The notes under the pieces are model-generated. The model was not told the DNA's origin, did no database searches, and worked only from the letters and a program-made list of their open reading frames with translations. The translations under genes and the position numbers were made by a program. A stretch of DNA of 64,000 bases from contig NZ_FUHM01000002.1 of the NCBI RefSeq assembly GCF_900155565.1, positions 372,001-436,000 on the forward strand, in the 5' to 3' direction. Shown here in pieces: positions 43,283 through 52,403 of this stretch. The first letter of the stretch is position 1; every line of letters starts with the position of its first letter. This DNA comes from Anaerosalibacter sp. Marseille-P3206 (GTDB lineage Bacteria > Bacillota > Clostridia > Tissierellales > Sporanaerobacteraceae).

Positions 43283-44722
43283 TTAAGAATTATTAGGTAG
43301 TTTTATGTAAAATGTGCTACCTAAACCCACTACGCTTTCTACTTCAATAGTTCCCTGATGTAGAGTTACTATTTGCCATGAAATTGAAAGCCCTAATCCT
43401 GTACCACCAGTATCTCTAGATCTAGCTTTATCTACTCTATAAAATCGTTCAAATATATTAGGTATATTTTCCTCTGGTATCCCAATTCCATTATCTTTAA
43501 TTTCTATAATGGACTCTTTACTTTTATTATACAATCTAAGTTCCACTACTCCACCAGATGGGGTGTATTTTATTGCATTTTCTATTATATTTATAATAGC
43601 TTGTTGTATTTTTTCTCCATCAATACTAATTTGTATTTTTTCATTTAATACCAATTTAAGATTGACATTCTTCTTTTCTGCCATAGGTTTTAGCCTTAAA
43701 TAAATCTTTTCAAGTAAAAAATTTATATACGTAGGTTTATATTCTAATGTGATTTTTTCTTTATCCAAATCTACAAGAGAAAGTAAATCAGTAATGATAT
43801 TATTTAACCTATCTACTTCAGAATCAATATCCTTTAAAAATTCCTTATAAATATCAACATCAAAATTTTCTTGGTTAATTAAAGATTCGGCTAGAATCTT
43901 TATAGAAGTTAATGGAGTCTTAAGTTCATGAGAAACATTTGCAACAAAATCTTTTCTCTGAGTATCTACCTGTTCTAAGCGCAATATCATCATATTAAAT
44001 GCGTCCCCTACTTCTTTAAATTCATCATTTGTTTTTATATTAACCCTTTCCTCTAGCTGTCCCCTAGTTGCCATTTTTATTGCACCCTTTAAATCTTCTA
44101 AAGGCTTAAAAATAACCCCAGCAAATAAAAAAGCTATTAAACCTGTGACTAACATACTGATTCCTGAAATTAAATCTATTTTCCTAGATAGCTGCTTTAC
44201 TTCTCTATAGATATCGTTTATGGATGTAGAAATAAGTGTAGCCCCTATAATCTTTCCATCAAATACAATTGGCACAGCTATATACATAATATGACCAATA
44301 TTTTCAAATCTGTAAATATTGCTACTGTTTTTACCTTTTAACGCACTGTTTATTTCATCATGATTAAAAACATCACCAATAAAAATATTCTTTGAATCGC
44401 CTCGAACTACATGCTTATCATCAACTATAATAATTCTTGAATTAATCTCTTTACTATATTCCTTTATTGCTACTCTTGTTAAAGCTTCATTCATTGTATT
44501 AGAATCTAATTGATATCTCATTCTATTAGAAATAATATTTGCTTTAATAAAAATATCCTTTTCTCTTTGATCTATATACATCTTTAGCATCGTATTAGAA
44601 ATAAAAATATTAATGATAATTAGAGTTATTAATATTAATAACAAATAGGTGGAAACTAATTTCCACCTTACACTAATTAATCTTTTATTTTTATTGAGGC
44701 CTACTCCTAAAATAGTAACCAA
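43283..44722 (-). CDS. Sensor histidine kinase (HAMP, HisKA, HATPase)
   Basis: A 479-residue membrane kinase. Two membrane segments (about 22-42 and 186-207) flank an extracellular domain of about 140 residues; a HAMP linker follows (about 207-260), then the H box FVANVSHELKTPLTS, N box IINIIENAIKYTP, and G boxes DNGIGIPEE and GTGLGLSIS. It overlaps the regulator gene by 32 bases and is coupled to it. The start is uncertain: TTG 44722 directly abuts GGGGAG, and no ATG or GTG fits. The stimulus is unknown; the WalK/PhoR-like layout suggests envelope sensing. Confidence 0.93.
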   Translation of the reverse strand: MVTILGVGLNKNKRLISVRWKLVSTYLLLILITLIIINIFISNTMLKMYIDQREKDIFIKANIISNRMRYQLDSNTMNEALTRVAIKEYSKEINSRIIIVDDKHVVRGDSKNIFIGDVFNHDEINSALKGKNSSNIYRFENIGHIMYIAVPIVFDGKIIGATLISTSINDIYREVKQLSRKIDLISGISMLVTGLIAFLFAGVIFKPLEDLKGAIKMATRGQLEERVNIKTNDEFKEVGDAFNMMILRLEQVDTQRKDFVANVSHELKTPLTSIKILAESLINQENFDVDIYKEFLKDIDSEVDRLNNIITDLLSLVDLDKEKITLEYKPTYINFLLEKIYLRLKPMAEKKNVNLKLVLNEKIQISIDGEKIQQAIINIIENAIKYTPSGGVVELRLYNKSKESIIEIKDNGIGIPEENIPNIFERFYRVDKARSRDTGGTGLGLSISWQIVTLHQGTIEVESVVGLGSTFYIKLPNNS

Positions 44723-45386
44723 CTCCCCATTTAGTAAGAATATATTCAGCTTGACTGGAATCTCTTTCGATTTTTTCCCTCAGCCTTCTTATATGAACAT
44801 CTACTGTTCTTAGATCGCCAAAATATTCATATCCCCATATAGTTTCTAATAATTCCTCTCTAGTAAACACTTTTCCTGGATTAGAAGCCAATAACAATAA
44901 TAAATCAAACTCTTTCGCAGTCAAATTGACTTCATTGCCTCTAACTGTCAGCTTTCTACCCAAAGGATTTATAGTAAAATCATCGATTTGAATTACTTGA
45001 TCAGTAATTTTAGTACTTCTCATATTTGCCCTTCTAAGTATAGCTTTAATTCTTGCTTTCAATTCCAAAATATTAAAAGGTTTAGTTAAGTAATCGTCAG
45101 CTCCATATTCAAGACCTAATATCTTATTTATATCTTCTCCTTTTGCTGTTAACATTATAATAGGCACTTGAGAATCTTGTCTTATCTTTTGACAAACTTC
45201 TAAGCCATCAATTCCTGGTAACATTAAGTCTAAAATAATTAAATCAAATTGCTTTTTTTTAGACTTTTCTAAGGCTTCATACCCATCATAAGCTGTATCA
45301 ATAACATATTGATCTTGCTCTAAGCTGTACCTTAAACCTTTTACAAAGACTTTCTCATCGTCTACAATTAATATTTTGGTGCTCAT
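44691..45386 (-). CDS. OmpR/PhoB family response regulator
   Basis: A 231-residue regulator: receiver domain with ILIVDDEKVFV (acidic pair), phosphorylation Asp in LIILDLMLPGIDGLEVC (about residue 53), IMLTAKGED and LTKPFNILEL (switch Lys), then a winged-helix DNA-binding domain with LTAKEFDLLLLLASNPGKVF and RTVDVHIRRLREKIE. It starts at ATG after GAGGTG and lies 75 bases after selB. It likely controls envelope genes and perhaps its own group; nothing in the sequence ties it to selenium. Confidence 0.96.
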   Translation of the reverse strand: MSTKILIVDDEKVFVKGLRYSLEQDQYVIDTAYDGYEALEKSKKKQFDLIILDLMLPGIDGLEVCQKIRQDSQVPIIMLTAKGEDINKILGLEYGADDYLTKPFNILELKARIKAILRRANMRSTKITDQVIQIDDFTINPLGRKLTVRGNEVNLTAKEFDLLLLLASNPGKVFTREELLETIWGYEYFGDLRTVDVHIRRLREKIERDSSQAEYILTKWGVGYYFRSRPQ

Positions 45387-45461
45387 AATATCACCTCATA
45401 TTCATTATCCTATACTCTATAATAATTAATTCGACACTTTTCTGTATTATCCTTTTTTATA

Positions 45462-47369
45462 TTAGAAAAAAACTCTCTTATCATCAATTCTTTTAGTAAT
45501 TTTGTTTTGATCAAAGTATTCAAGTAAAATAATTGAGATTTTTCTATTTGTATCCAGTAAATCTCTATACTGAGAAACTGTAATTGAATCATTTTTATTC
45601 AAAAATTCCACTAATAATTTAAAAGCATTGTCATATGTTTCTTTTAACATATAAGTATCATCCTTAATTTTTAATATTTCCCTTCTATCGACTAAGGATT
45701 CAAATACTTCAGAAACATCTTTTTCACTTTTATTTATATTTTCAAGAAGTTCTTCATATTTGGGTGGTAAGAAACCTCTTTCTTTAAATTTAGATTTAAT
45801 AAGTTCAGCAATTTTTAATTGTTCTTCAGTATAGATTATTTGAAAATCTTTTAAATAGATAATTTCATTCTTATTTGCTATACTGCCTTTTTCAAGAAGC
45901 AGATTAAACAAACTATCTGCTATTTTTGCTTTTACATTCTTAAAATATTTACTCCTTATCTCTTCTTTGGAAATTCCAGCTTTTAAAGGTCTCCTTTTGT
46001 GAAAATTTTCTAATTCCTCTACTATTTTATAATTTAATTCATCTAGATAACTGTTGTGGACAATATAGATATCCTTTGATTGATGAATAGATCTAATCTT
46101 ATTCTCTCCTTCTAATATTTTTATTTCTTTTATAACTTCTTCTTCAGGCATAACTGTATAAATAGAAATATCCTTTAAGGAAGGAACTTCTTCACTTTTA
46201 TCTAAAATAATTTTTTCTAGTATATCTTTTGATTGTCCTATTTCCTTTATCTTTAATTCTTCCAATGAACTCTTTTCAAATCTCTTCTTTTTTTCTGGAT
46301 TTGGTTCTAATATCTCTCCTCCACCAATAGTAAACATTGGTGAATAAAATCTTAGTATAAATCTGTCACCCCTTTTGGCAACAGTTGGTTCTTCCAGCCT
46401 CAATTGAGCATAACCAGTATCTCCTGGTGTCAAACATTCTTTGTCTAATAATACTATTCTACATAAAACTTCTTTTGTACCAATATACAATCTAAGCCTA
46501 CTTCTATTTTCTATTATTTTAGGGGTATCTGGTAAAATTTTAAGTTTTACATCTAACATCATAGTTTCTTTCATGGAATTGATAGGAGCTATTACATCTC
46601 CTCTGTTAACTTCTGACTTTTTTAATCCTGCTAGATTAGCAGCAACTCTTTGACCAGCATATGCAATATCTGTATCCTCATCATGTACTTGGAGAGACCT
46701 AAGCCTTGCAGTTTTATTCCCAGGGAAAACTTGCACTTCATCTCCAACTTTAAATTTACCTGAAATCAAAGTTCCAGTAACTATAGTACCAAAACCAGAG
46801 ATTGTAAATACTCTATCAATAGGTAATCTAGGTCTTCCTTCTTCACTTCTTTCTTCAACTAATTCTGTCAGTTTGTCTATAGTTTCTATAGCCTTTTCAA
46901 TTCCAGTGCCTTTCGTTGAAGAAACGGGAATTATAGGGGTTCCCTCTAAAAATGTTCCTTTAACAGTATTTTCTACATCATCTATAACCAATTCCATCCA
47001 CTCTTCATCAACTAAATCAGCTTTTGTCAAAACTATAAACCCACTTTTTATCCCAAGTAAATCTAATATTGCTAAATGTTCTTTTGTCTGTGGCATAACC
47101 CCTTCATCTGCTGCAACAACCAATATTACTATATCTATACCAATAACTCCAGCTAACATGTTTTTAATAAATTTTTCATGTCCTGGAACATCAATAATTC
47201 CTGCTCTTCTTCCACTTGGTAAATCAAAATAAGTAAATCCCAATTCTATAGATATACCTCTATTTTGTTCTTCTTTTAATCTATCAGTATTTCTTCCAGT
47301 TAAAGCTCTTATTAAAGTAGTTTTACCATGATCAATATGTCCCGCTGTTCCTATGATAATATGCTTCAT
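45462..47369 (-). CDS. selB: Selenocysteine-specific elongation factor SelB
   Basis: SelB is a GTPase that brings Sec-tRNA to UGA codons by binding both the tRNA and the SECIS hairpin. EF-Tu-like G motifs are IGTAGHIDHGKTTLIRALTG, GISIELGFTYFDLPSG, DVPGHEKFI and LTKADLVDE. Domains 2 and 3 follow to about residue 340, then four winged-helix domains of the C-terminal part (to 635), which bind SECIS RNA. Length is typical. It follows selA by 13 bases. Confidence 0.97.
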   Translation of the reverse strand: MKHIIIGTAGHIDHGKTTLIRALTGRNTDRLKEEQNRGISIELGFTYFDLPSGRRAGIIDVPGHEKFIKNMLAGVIGIDIVILVVAADEGVMPQTKEHLAILDLLGIKSGFIVLTKADLVDEEWMELVIDDVENTVKGTFLEGTPIIPVSSTKGTGIEKAIETIDKLTELVEERSEEGRPRLPIDRVFTISGFGTIVTGTLISGKFKVGDEVQVFPGNKTARLRSLQVHDEDTDIAYAGQRVAANLAGLKKSEVNRGDVIAPINSMKETMMLDVKLKILPDTPKIIENRSRLRLYIGTKEVLCRIVLLDKECLTPGDTGYAQLRLEEPTVAKRGDRFILRFYSPMFTIGGGEILEPNPEKKKRFEKSSLEELKIKEIGQSKDILEKIILDKSEEVPSLKDISIYTVMPEEEVIKEIKILEGENKIRSIHQSKDIYIVHNSYLDELNYKIVEELENFHKRRPLKAGISKEEIRSKYFKNVKAKIADSLFNLLLEKGSIANKNEIIYLKDFQIIYTEEQLKIAELIKSKFKERGFLPPKYEELLENINKSEKDVSEVFESLVDRREILKIKDDTYMLKETYDNAFKLLVEFLNKNDSITVSQYRDLLDTNRKISIILLEYFDQNKITKRIDDKRVFF

Positions 47370-47382
47370 AAAAGCACTCTCC

Positions 47383-48795
47383 TTATATTTCTAAAGCGTA
47401 TAATACTCCATTTAATATTATTTCAAATTCAGAATCTTTTACAGTTCTTAAATCAATATATATTTTATCCCTATATACCCTAGTTATTATAGGTATCTCG
47501 TAGTCTCTCAAATTCTTCTCGAATTGAGATGAACTAACCATTTTAGGAGATAGTGTCACACATTTTGTTGGTAATTTCTCTAATGGAAGAGAGCCACCTC
47601 CTACTTCAGAAGTATCATCAACAACCTCTACTTCTAAATGGTCACTATCTACATCTCTACATAAAACTTCCTTTAAAGAATTGGCCTTAGATTCTAGTTG
47701 ATCTAAAGTAATTGTCAACATATTGAGAGTAGAAATACTCTTAACAGCTTTTTCTTCATCTAAGTAGTACCTCAATGTACTCTCTAATGCAGATATAGTA
47801 AACTTATCTACTCTAAAAGCTCTAGTAAGAGGATTTTTCTTCATCTTATCAATATATTCTTTTTTACCAACTATAATCCCTGCTTGAGGTCCACCTAGTA
47901 ATTTATCTCCACTAAATGTTACTATATCTACACCTTTTCTTATTGAGTCTTGTACTGTTGGTTCATATTCTAAACCATATTTTGATAAGTCTATTAATAC
48001 TCCACTGCCTAAATCTTCAATAAGAGGTATGTCATACTTATCTTTTAGTACCTTTAGCTCTTCAATTGAAACTGAAGAAGTAAAACCTAGTATTCGATAA
48101 TTACTGGTATGAACTTTTAAAAGAGCACCTGTATTTTCATTTATAGCATTTTCATAATCCCAAACATGAGTCTTATTTGTAGTTCCTACATCTACTAATT
48201 CTGCTCCACTTTGAGCCATAACATCAGGTACCCTAAAAGAACCCCCGATTTCAATTAATTCTCCCCTAGAGACAACTACTTCCCTATCCTTTGCCATAGT
48301 ACTAAGAGCTAATAATACAGCTGCTGCATTATTATTAACAACCATAGCAGATTCTCCACCTGTTATATCTTTGATGATTTCTTCCAAGTGACTATATCTT
48401 GAACCTCTCTCACCTAAATTAAGGTCGTATTCTAAGTTTGAATAATTTGTGGCTACATCTATTATGTTTTTCATTATTTCTTCATTAATCAGAGATCTAC
48501 CTAGATTAGTATGAATAACTACTCCAGTACCATTCACTACCCTTCTAAGTTTATATCTGTTTTTTCTAAGTATTCTGTCCTCAATAAACTGTGGTAACAA
48601 ATCAATTCTTTCTTTAAGCTCGGCTTCAGAAAACTTTTTTTCCCTAATACGCTTTCTTAATAACTCAACTTCCTCTCTTATAGAATCAACTACAACAACC
48701 CTTGGAACCTCATTACTTAATTTCTCTATCAGTGGGCTTTGTAGTAAATCATCTACTTTGGGTATTAAAGTAAATAAATTTTTCTTCTCCTCCAT
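47383..48795 (-). CDS. selA: L-seryl-tRNA(Sec) selenium transferase SelA
   Basis: A PLP enzyme that converts seryl-tRNA-Sec to selenocysteyl-tRNA-Sec using selenophosphate. The 470-residue protein has the PLP Lys motif VTFSGDKLLGGPQAGIIVG, the NGTGVVIHTNLGRSL and NAAAVLLAL motifs. Start ATG 48795 is six bases after GAGGAAGG; the ATG two codons upstream touches that site. It is between selD and selB in the order selD-selA-selB, with gaps of 18 and 13 bases. Confidence 0.97.
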   Translation of the reverse strand: MEEKKNLFTLIPKVDDLLQSPLIEKLSNEVPRVVVVDSIREEVELLRKRIREKKFSEAELKERIDLLPQFIEDRILRKNRYKLRRVVNGTGVVIHTNLGRSLINEEIMKNIIDVATNYSNLEYDLNLGERGSRYSHLEEIIKDITGGESAMVVNNNAAAVLLALSTMAKDREVVVSRGELIEIGGSFRVPDVMAQSGAELVDVGTTNKTHVWDYENAINENTGALLKVHTSNYRILGFTSSVSIEELKVLKDKYDIPLIEDLGSGVLIDLSKYGLEYEPTVQDSIRKGVDIVTFSGDKLLGGPQAGIIVGKKEYIDKMKKNPLTRAFRVDKFTISALESTLRYYLDEEKAVKSISTLNMLTITLDQLESKANSLKEVLCRDVDSDHLEVEVVDDTSEVGGGSLPLEKLPTKCVTLSPKMVSSSQFEKNLRDYEIPIITRVYRDKIYIDLRTVKDSEFEIILNGVLYALEI

Positions 48796-48813
48796 ATGCA
48801 TCCTTCCTCATCA

Positions 48814-49848
48814 TTATTCTACTTCCAAATATACATCTCTCTTCTCTATAACTTCACCTATTACACCAAAAGAAGTAGGTGTCTTTTTTAATTCTTCAAG
48901 TAATTTGTCTAATTGATCTTCTGGAACTGACAATAGAAGGCCTCCTGATGTTTGAGGATCGAATAGTGCATCCCTAATTTCCATAGGTACATCCTTAGTG
49001 AATTTTACATTTTCTCCAATATGCGCTTCATTTTTATATGCTCCTGCAGGTACTAGTCCCATCTGAGCATATTCAAGAGCTCCTTCGATTATTGGAACCA
49101 TTTCGCTTTTGATCCTTATTGTTACATTGCTACCCATAGCCATTTCTAAACTATGTCCCAAAAGGCCAAAACCTGTTATATCAGTACAACTATTTACTTT
49201 AACCTTTTCTACAGCTTCACCAGCATATTTATTTAGTGTACTCATTACCTTTACTGCTTCATTATAACATTTTTCATCAGCTAATCCACCTTTTATGGCA
49301 GTATTAGCAATACCTATACCAATAGGTTTAGTTAATACTAATACATCCTTTGGTTTAGCATTGGAATTTGATAACACCTTGTCTGGATGAACAAAGCCTG
49401 TAACAGAAAGTCCATATTTAGGCTCATCATCTTCAACTGTATGCCCTCCAACTAGTATTGCCCCTGATTCCTGTACTTTGTCATGACCTCCCTTGAGTAT
49501 TTCAACTAAAACTTTTGGAGATAGACAATTAGGAAAACATACTATATTCATAGCCAAAACAGGATTTCCTCCCATAGCATAAACATCACTCAATGAATTA
49601 GCAGCAGCTATCTGTCCAAAAGTATATGGATCATCTACCACTGGAGTAAAAAAATCTAATGTCTCTATAAGAGCTAATTCATCATTTATCTTATACACAG
49701 CAGCATCATCTGATGTATCCAATCCAATTATCAAATTATCATCATGCACTTTAGGTAAATGACGCAAAACTTGCGCCAAGGTATCTGGACCTAATTTTGC
49801 TGCTCACCCTGAACTCTTTGTAAGTTGTGTCAATCTTTTTTCACTCAT
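48814..49848 (-). CDS. selD: Selenophosphate synthetase SelD, itself a selenoprotein (in-frame UGA at 49804-49806)
   Basis: SelD makes selenophosphate from selenide and ATP. The normal reading frame appears to begin at residue 24, but upstream the same frame continues through TGA to an ATG at 49848 that has an AAGAAGGG ribosome site five bases away. The reading is [14 protein letters not shown][14 protein letters not shown], with Sec15 at the catalytic position normally held by Cys or Sec in SelD. Full length is 344 residues. [18 protein letters not shown] and [12 protein letters not shown] are typical SelD stretches. It follows comEA by 15 bases. An ATG one codon upstream (49851) is too near the ribosome site. 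Confidence 0.96.
49764..49806 (-). promoter_or_regulatory. selD UGA codon with candidate bacterial SECIS hairpin
   Basis: Starting three bases after the UGA (49804-49806), GCAAAA (49795-49800) can pair with TTTTGC (49764-49769); inside, AGGT (49789-49792) pairs with ACCT (49779-49782), giving a six-base apical loop 16 to 21 bases after the UGA. That distance fits bacterial SECIS elements. The fold has an asymmetric internal loop and an alternative pairing exists. Confidence 0.65.
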
Positions 49849-49863
49849 CATATCCCTTCTTTC

Positions 49864-50517
49864 TCAATTTACAGTTATATAGTCTTTTATGTTTTCAAAC
49901 TTTTTATTCCCAATACCTGATACATTCATTATATCATCAATTGATTTAAAAGTATTTGTTTCCCTATACTCTATTATTCTCGTTGCAAGAACTTCCCCAA
50001 TTCCAGACAAACTCATAAGTTCTTCTTTTGAACAGGTGTTAATGTTTATCTTATCAGTATCTTTACTTGTACTACATTCACTTGAACTTGTGGTAGTATT
50101 AGCATCGATACCAGTTATTTCTTCCCCAATTTTAGGAATATAAATCTTCTCTTCATCAACTACCTTTTTAGCTAGATTAATTCTATCAATATCAGCTTCA
50201 CTTTTTAATCCGCCAGCTTTATTTACAGCATCAATTACTCTAGAACCATTTTCAAGCTCTATAAGACCAGGTTTATAAACTTGTCCACTAATGTGCACCA
50301 TTATAATACCATTATTTTCTTCAACATTATCTTCTTCAAGTTCTTTACTATCATTATTACTATTATTTAATAATTCATTTTCATCTATTGAACTTAGCTT
50401 ATTTATTTCATCATCAAATCTTACATTTTTTTTATAAATACTAATAGATGTAATTAAAATAACTATTACGACTAGTAATAGTATAACTATTTGTTGCCTT
50501 TTTGTAAAGATTATCAA
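49864..50517 (-). CDS. comEA: Competence protein ComEA (SLBB and helix-hairpin-helix)
   Basis: ComEA binds double-stranded DNA outside the membrane during uptake. The 217-residue protein has one N-terminal membrane anchor (QQIVILLLVVIVILITSISI), an acidic linker, an SLBB domain (GIIMVHISGQVYKPGLIELE) and a C-terminal helix-hairpin-helix pair (ININTCSKEELMSLSGIGEV, then NVSGIGNKKFENIKDYI). The start is TTG 50517, five bases after GAGGTGG. It is first in a unit with selD, 15 bases away, an unusual partner; comEC is elsewhere (26247-28736). Confidence 0.93.
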   Translation of the reverse strand: MIIFTKRQQIVILLLVVIVILITSISIYKKNVRFDDEINKLSSIDENELLNNSNNDSKELEEDNVEENNGIIMVHISGQVYKPGLIELENGSRVIDAVNKAGGLKSEADIDRINLAKKVVDEEKIYIPKIGEEITGIDANTTTSSSECSTSKDTDKININTCSKEELMSLSGIGEVLATRIIEYRETNTFKSIDDIMNVSGIGNKKFENIKDYITVN

Positions 50518-50665
50518 TTAAACCACCTCTCATAAAGATTTTATAGTAGTTAAATTCTACTAATTTTCACTTTTTCCTCTTTTTATATATTATTTAATTT
50601 AATATATTAAAAAAAGTATAAATTTCTGATATACTTATATTAATATAAAATTAAGGTAGGTGGAT

Positions 50666-51940
50666 ATGTTGAAAAAGTTTTTGCTTATACTTGTAATTTT
50701 GATCACTGCATGTACATATAGTTTTTCATATGCAGACAGCTTAGACATTGTAGGAGAAGGTGCTATATTAATAGATGGAGATACCGGACAAATATTATAT
50801 GAGAAAAATTCACATATGAAACTATATCCTGCCAGCACTACAAAAATCATGACTGGAATATTGGCTATTGAATTGGGAAATTTAGACGATATTGTTACTA
50901 TTGACAAAGATATTATCAACGCAACAGACGGCACACATATTGCTCTAGATTATGATGAACAAATGTCACTTAAAAATTTAGTCTATGCTCTTCTCATAGA
51001 ATCAGCAAATGATGCAGCTGCAGCAATAGCTAAAAATATTTCGGGAAGCATTGATGAATTTGCTACTTTAATGAACAAAAAGGCAACAGAAATGGGAGCT
51101 TTAGACACTCATTTTACGAACCCAAGTGGACTCCCAGATGAAAATCATGTTACTACTGCTTATGATTTAGCTATGATAGCTAAATATGCTATGAACAACG
51201 AAACTTTTAGAAATATAGTCAAACAGTATAGCTACACTATTCCTCCTACTAATAAAAAAAGTGAATCTAGGTATATATGCAATCATAATAAACTTCTATT
51301 CAGTAAAAAGAAAATTCAAGTTGATGGTAAAATTATACCTATTAAATATGAATGGGCAGATGGAATAAAAAACGGTTACACTCAAGTAGCAGATCAATGT
51401 TTGGTCTCATCTGCTACTAAAGGCAATAGAAAACTTATATGTGTTGTTTTAAAATCACATGGCTCAGATATATATGTAGATACTCATAAACTATTAAATT
51501 ATGGCTTTAATGAATTTGAAAAAACACAACTAAGTTTTAAAAATGAGTTTATTGATAATATTGACATTCAAAATGGTTCCATCCCTCTAACTACGGGGAT
51601 TATAGGTGATAGTTTATATACAATTGTTCCTAAAAATAACTTGAATAAGATAGAAAAGAAAATTAATATACAAGAAAACATAGAGGCTCCCATTGAAAAA
51701 GGACAGGTTTTAGGTAATATTGAATATACTTTAGATGGTAAACTTCTAGGACAAGCAGATATTATATCTACTATGGAAATAACTAAAGTAGAAGTAAAGT
51801 CAAAGCTTCTAAGTAAATGGTGGGTAATAATAATCGTTCTAATAATTATTTTATTTAAAATCTCTGAGATAGTAAGAAAATCAAAAAGAAGAAAGAGAAG
51901 AAAAACCCTATACAAACGAATAAATGACCCTATAAAATAG
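50666..51940 (+). CDS. D-alanyl-D-alanine carboxypeptidase (DacF/PBP5-like)
   Basis: A low-molecular-weight penicillin-binding protein that trims pentapeptides in peptidoglycan. A signal peptide (residues 1-24, KKFLLILVILITACTYSFSYA), Ser nucleophile motif PASTTKIMTG (S57, K60) and SAN motif (113-115) are present. The third motif reads KNG (235-237) in DGIKNGYTQ where KTG is usual. A PBP5 C-terminal domain (about 285-375) and a C-terminal membrane anchor (WWVIIIVLIIILFKI) with a basic tail follow. Start ATG 50666 after AGGTAGGTGG. Stands alone on the plus strand. Confidence 0.93.
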   Translation: MLKKFLLILVILITACTYSFSYADSLDIVGEGAILIDGDTGQILYEKNSHMKLYPASTTKIMTGILAIELGNLDDIVTIDKDIINATDGTHIALDYDEQMSLKNLVYALLIESANDAAAAIAKNISGSIDEFATLMNKKATEMGALDTHFTNPSGLPDENHVTTAYDLAMIAKYAMNNETFRNIVKQYSYTIPPTNKKSESRYICNHNKLLFSKKKIQVDGKIIPIKYEWADGIKNGYTQVADQCLVSSATKGNRKLICVVLKSHGSDIYVDTHKLLNYGFNEFEKTQLSFKNEFIDNIDIQNGSIPLTTGIIGDSLYTIVPKNNLNKIEKKINIQENIEAPIEKGQVLGNIEYTLDGKLLGQADIISTMEITKVEVKSKLLSKWWVIIIVLIIILFKISEIVRKSKRRKRRKTLYKRINDPIK

Positions 51941-51955
51941 GGCCATTTTTCTTTT
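51925..51955 (+). terminator. Terminator of the carboxypeptidase gene
   Basis: Stem CCCTAT/ATAGGG (51928-51933, 51937-51942), extended by two pairs, then TTTTTCTTTTT. The right arm overlaps the stop codon. Confidence 0.82.
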
Positions 51956-51959
51956 TATA

Positions 51960-52340
51960 TTATATTATTGCAATTGCTTCAATTTCAATTTTTCCATCCT
52001 TTGGCAATTTAGAAACTTCTATGCAAGATCTAGCTGGTTTATGCTCATTAAAGTATTCACCATATACTTCATTTACTAGTGCGAATTCTCCCATATCTTT
52101 TATAAATATTGTAACCTTTACTACATCTTCTAGTGTTGCACCTGCTTCAGTAAGTATAGCTTTTACATTTTCCATACTTTGTTTTGTTGCCCTTTTGATA
52201 TCATCAGATATCAATTCCCCTGTTTCAGGCACTATTGGCAATTGTCCTGATGTAAAAATAATGTTGCCACCCTTTACTCCTTGTGAATAAGGACCAATTG
52301 CAGCAGGTGCTTTATTTGTTTTAATTTGTGTATTATCCAT
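51960..52340 (-). CDS. ridA: RidA family reactive intermediate deaminase
   Basis: RidA hydrolyses reactive enamine/imine intermediates made by PLP enzymes. The 126-residue protein has [20 protein letters not shown] at the start, and [20 protein letters not shown] at the end, with the conserved Arg at residue about 105. It lies after rsfS beyond a terminator and converges on the carboxypeptidase gene. The ATG follows GGAGGAGAATT. The start is unambiguous. Confidence 0.96.
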   Translation of the reverse strand: MDNTQIKTNKAPAAIGPYSQGVKGGNIIFTSGQLPIVPETGELISDDIKRATKQSMENVKAILTEAGATLEDVVKVTIFIKDMGEFALVNEVYGEYFNEHKPARSCIEVSKLPKDGKIEIEAIAII

Positions 52341-52372
52341 AATTCTCCTCCTCTTTTTAGGATTTTTTTTGT

Positions 52373-52403
52373 AAAAAACTTCTCATTCTTGCGAAATGAG
52401 AAG
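52373..52403 (-). terminator. Terminator of rsfS
   Basis: Perfect nine-base stem (CTTCTCATT with complement, 52379-52387 and 52395-52403) then TTTTTT on the minus strand. The arm includes the rsfS stop codon. Confidence 0.92.

Noticed and set aside
45410-45592. Short minus-strand frame at the selB 3' end
   Set aside because: It overlaps selB in another frame and has no ribosome site or recognisable sequence.
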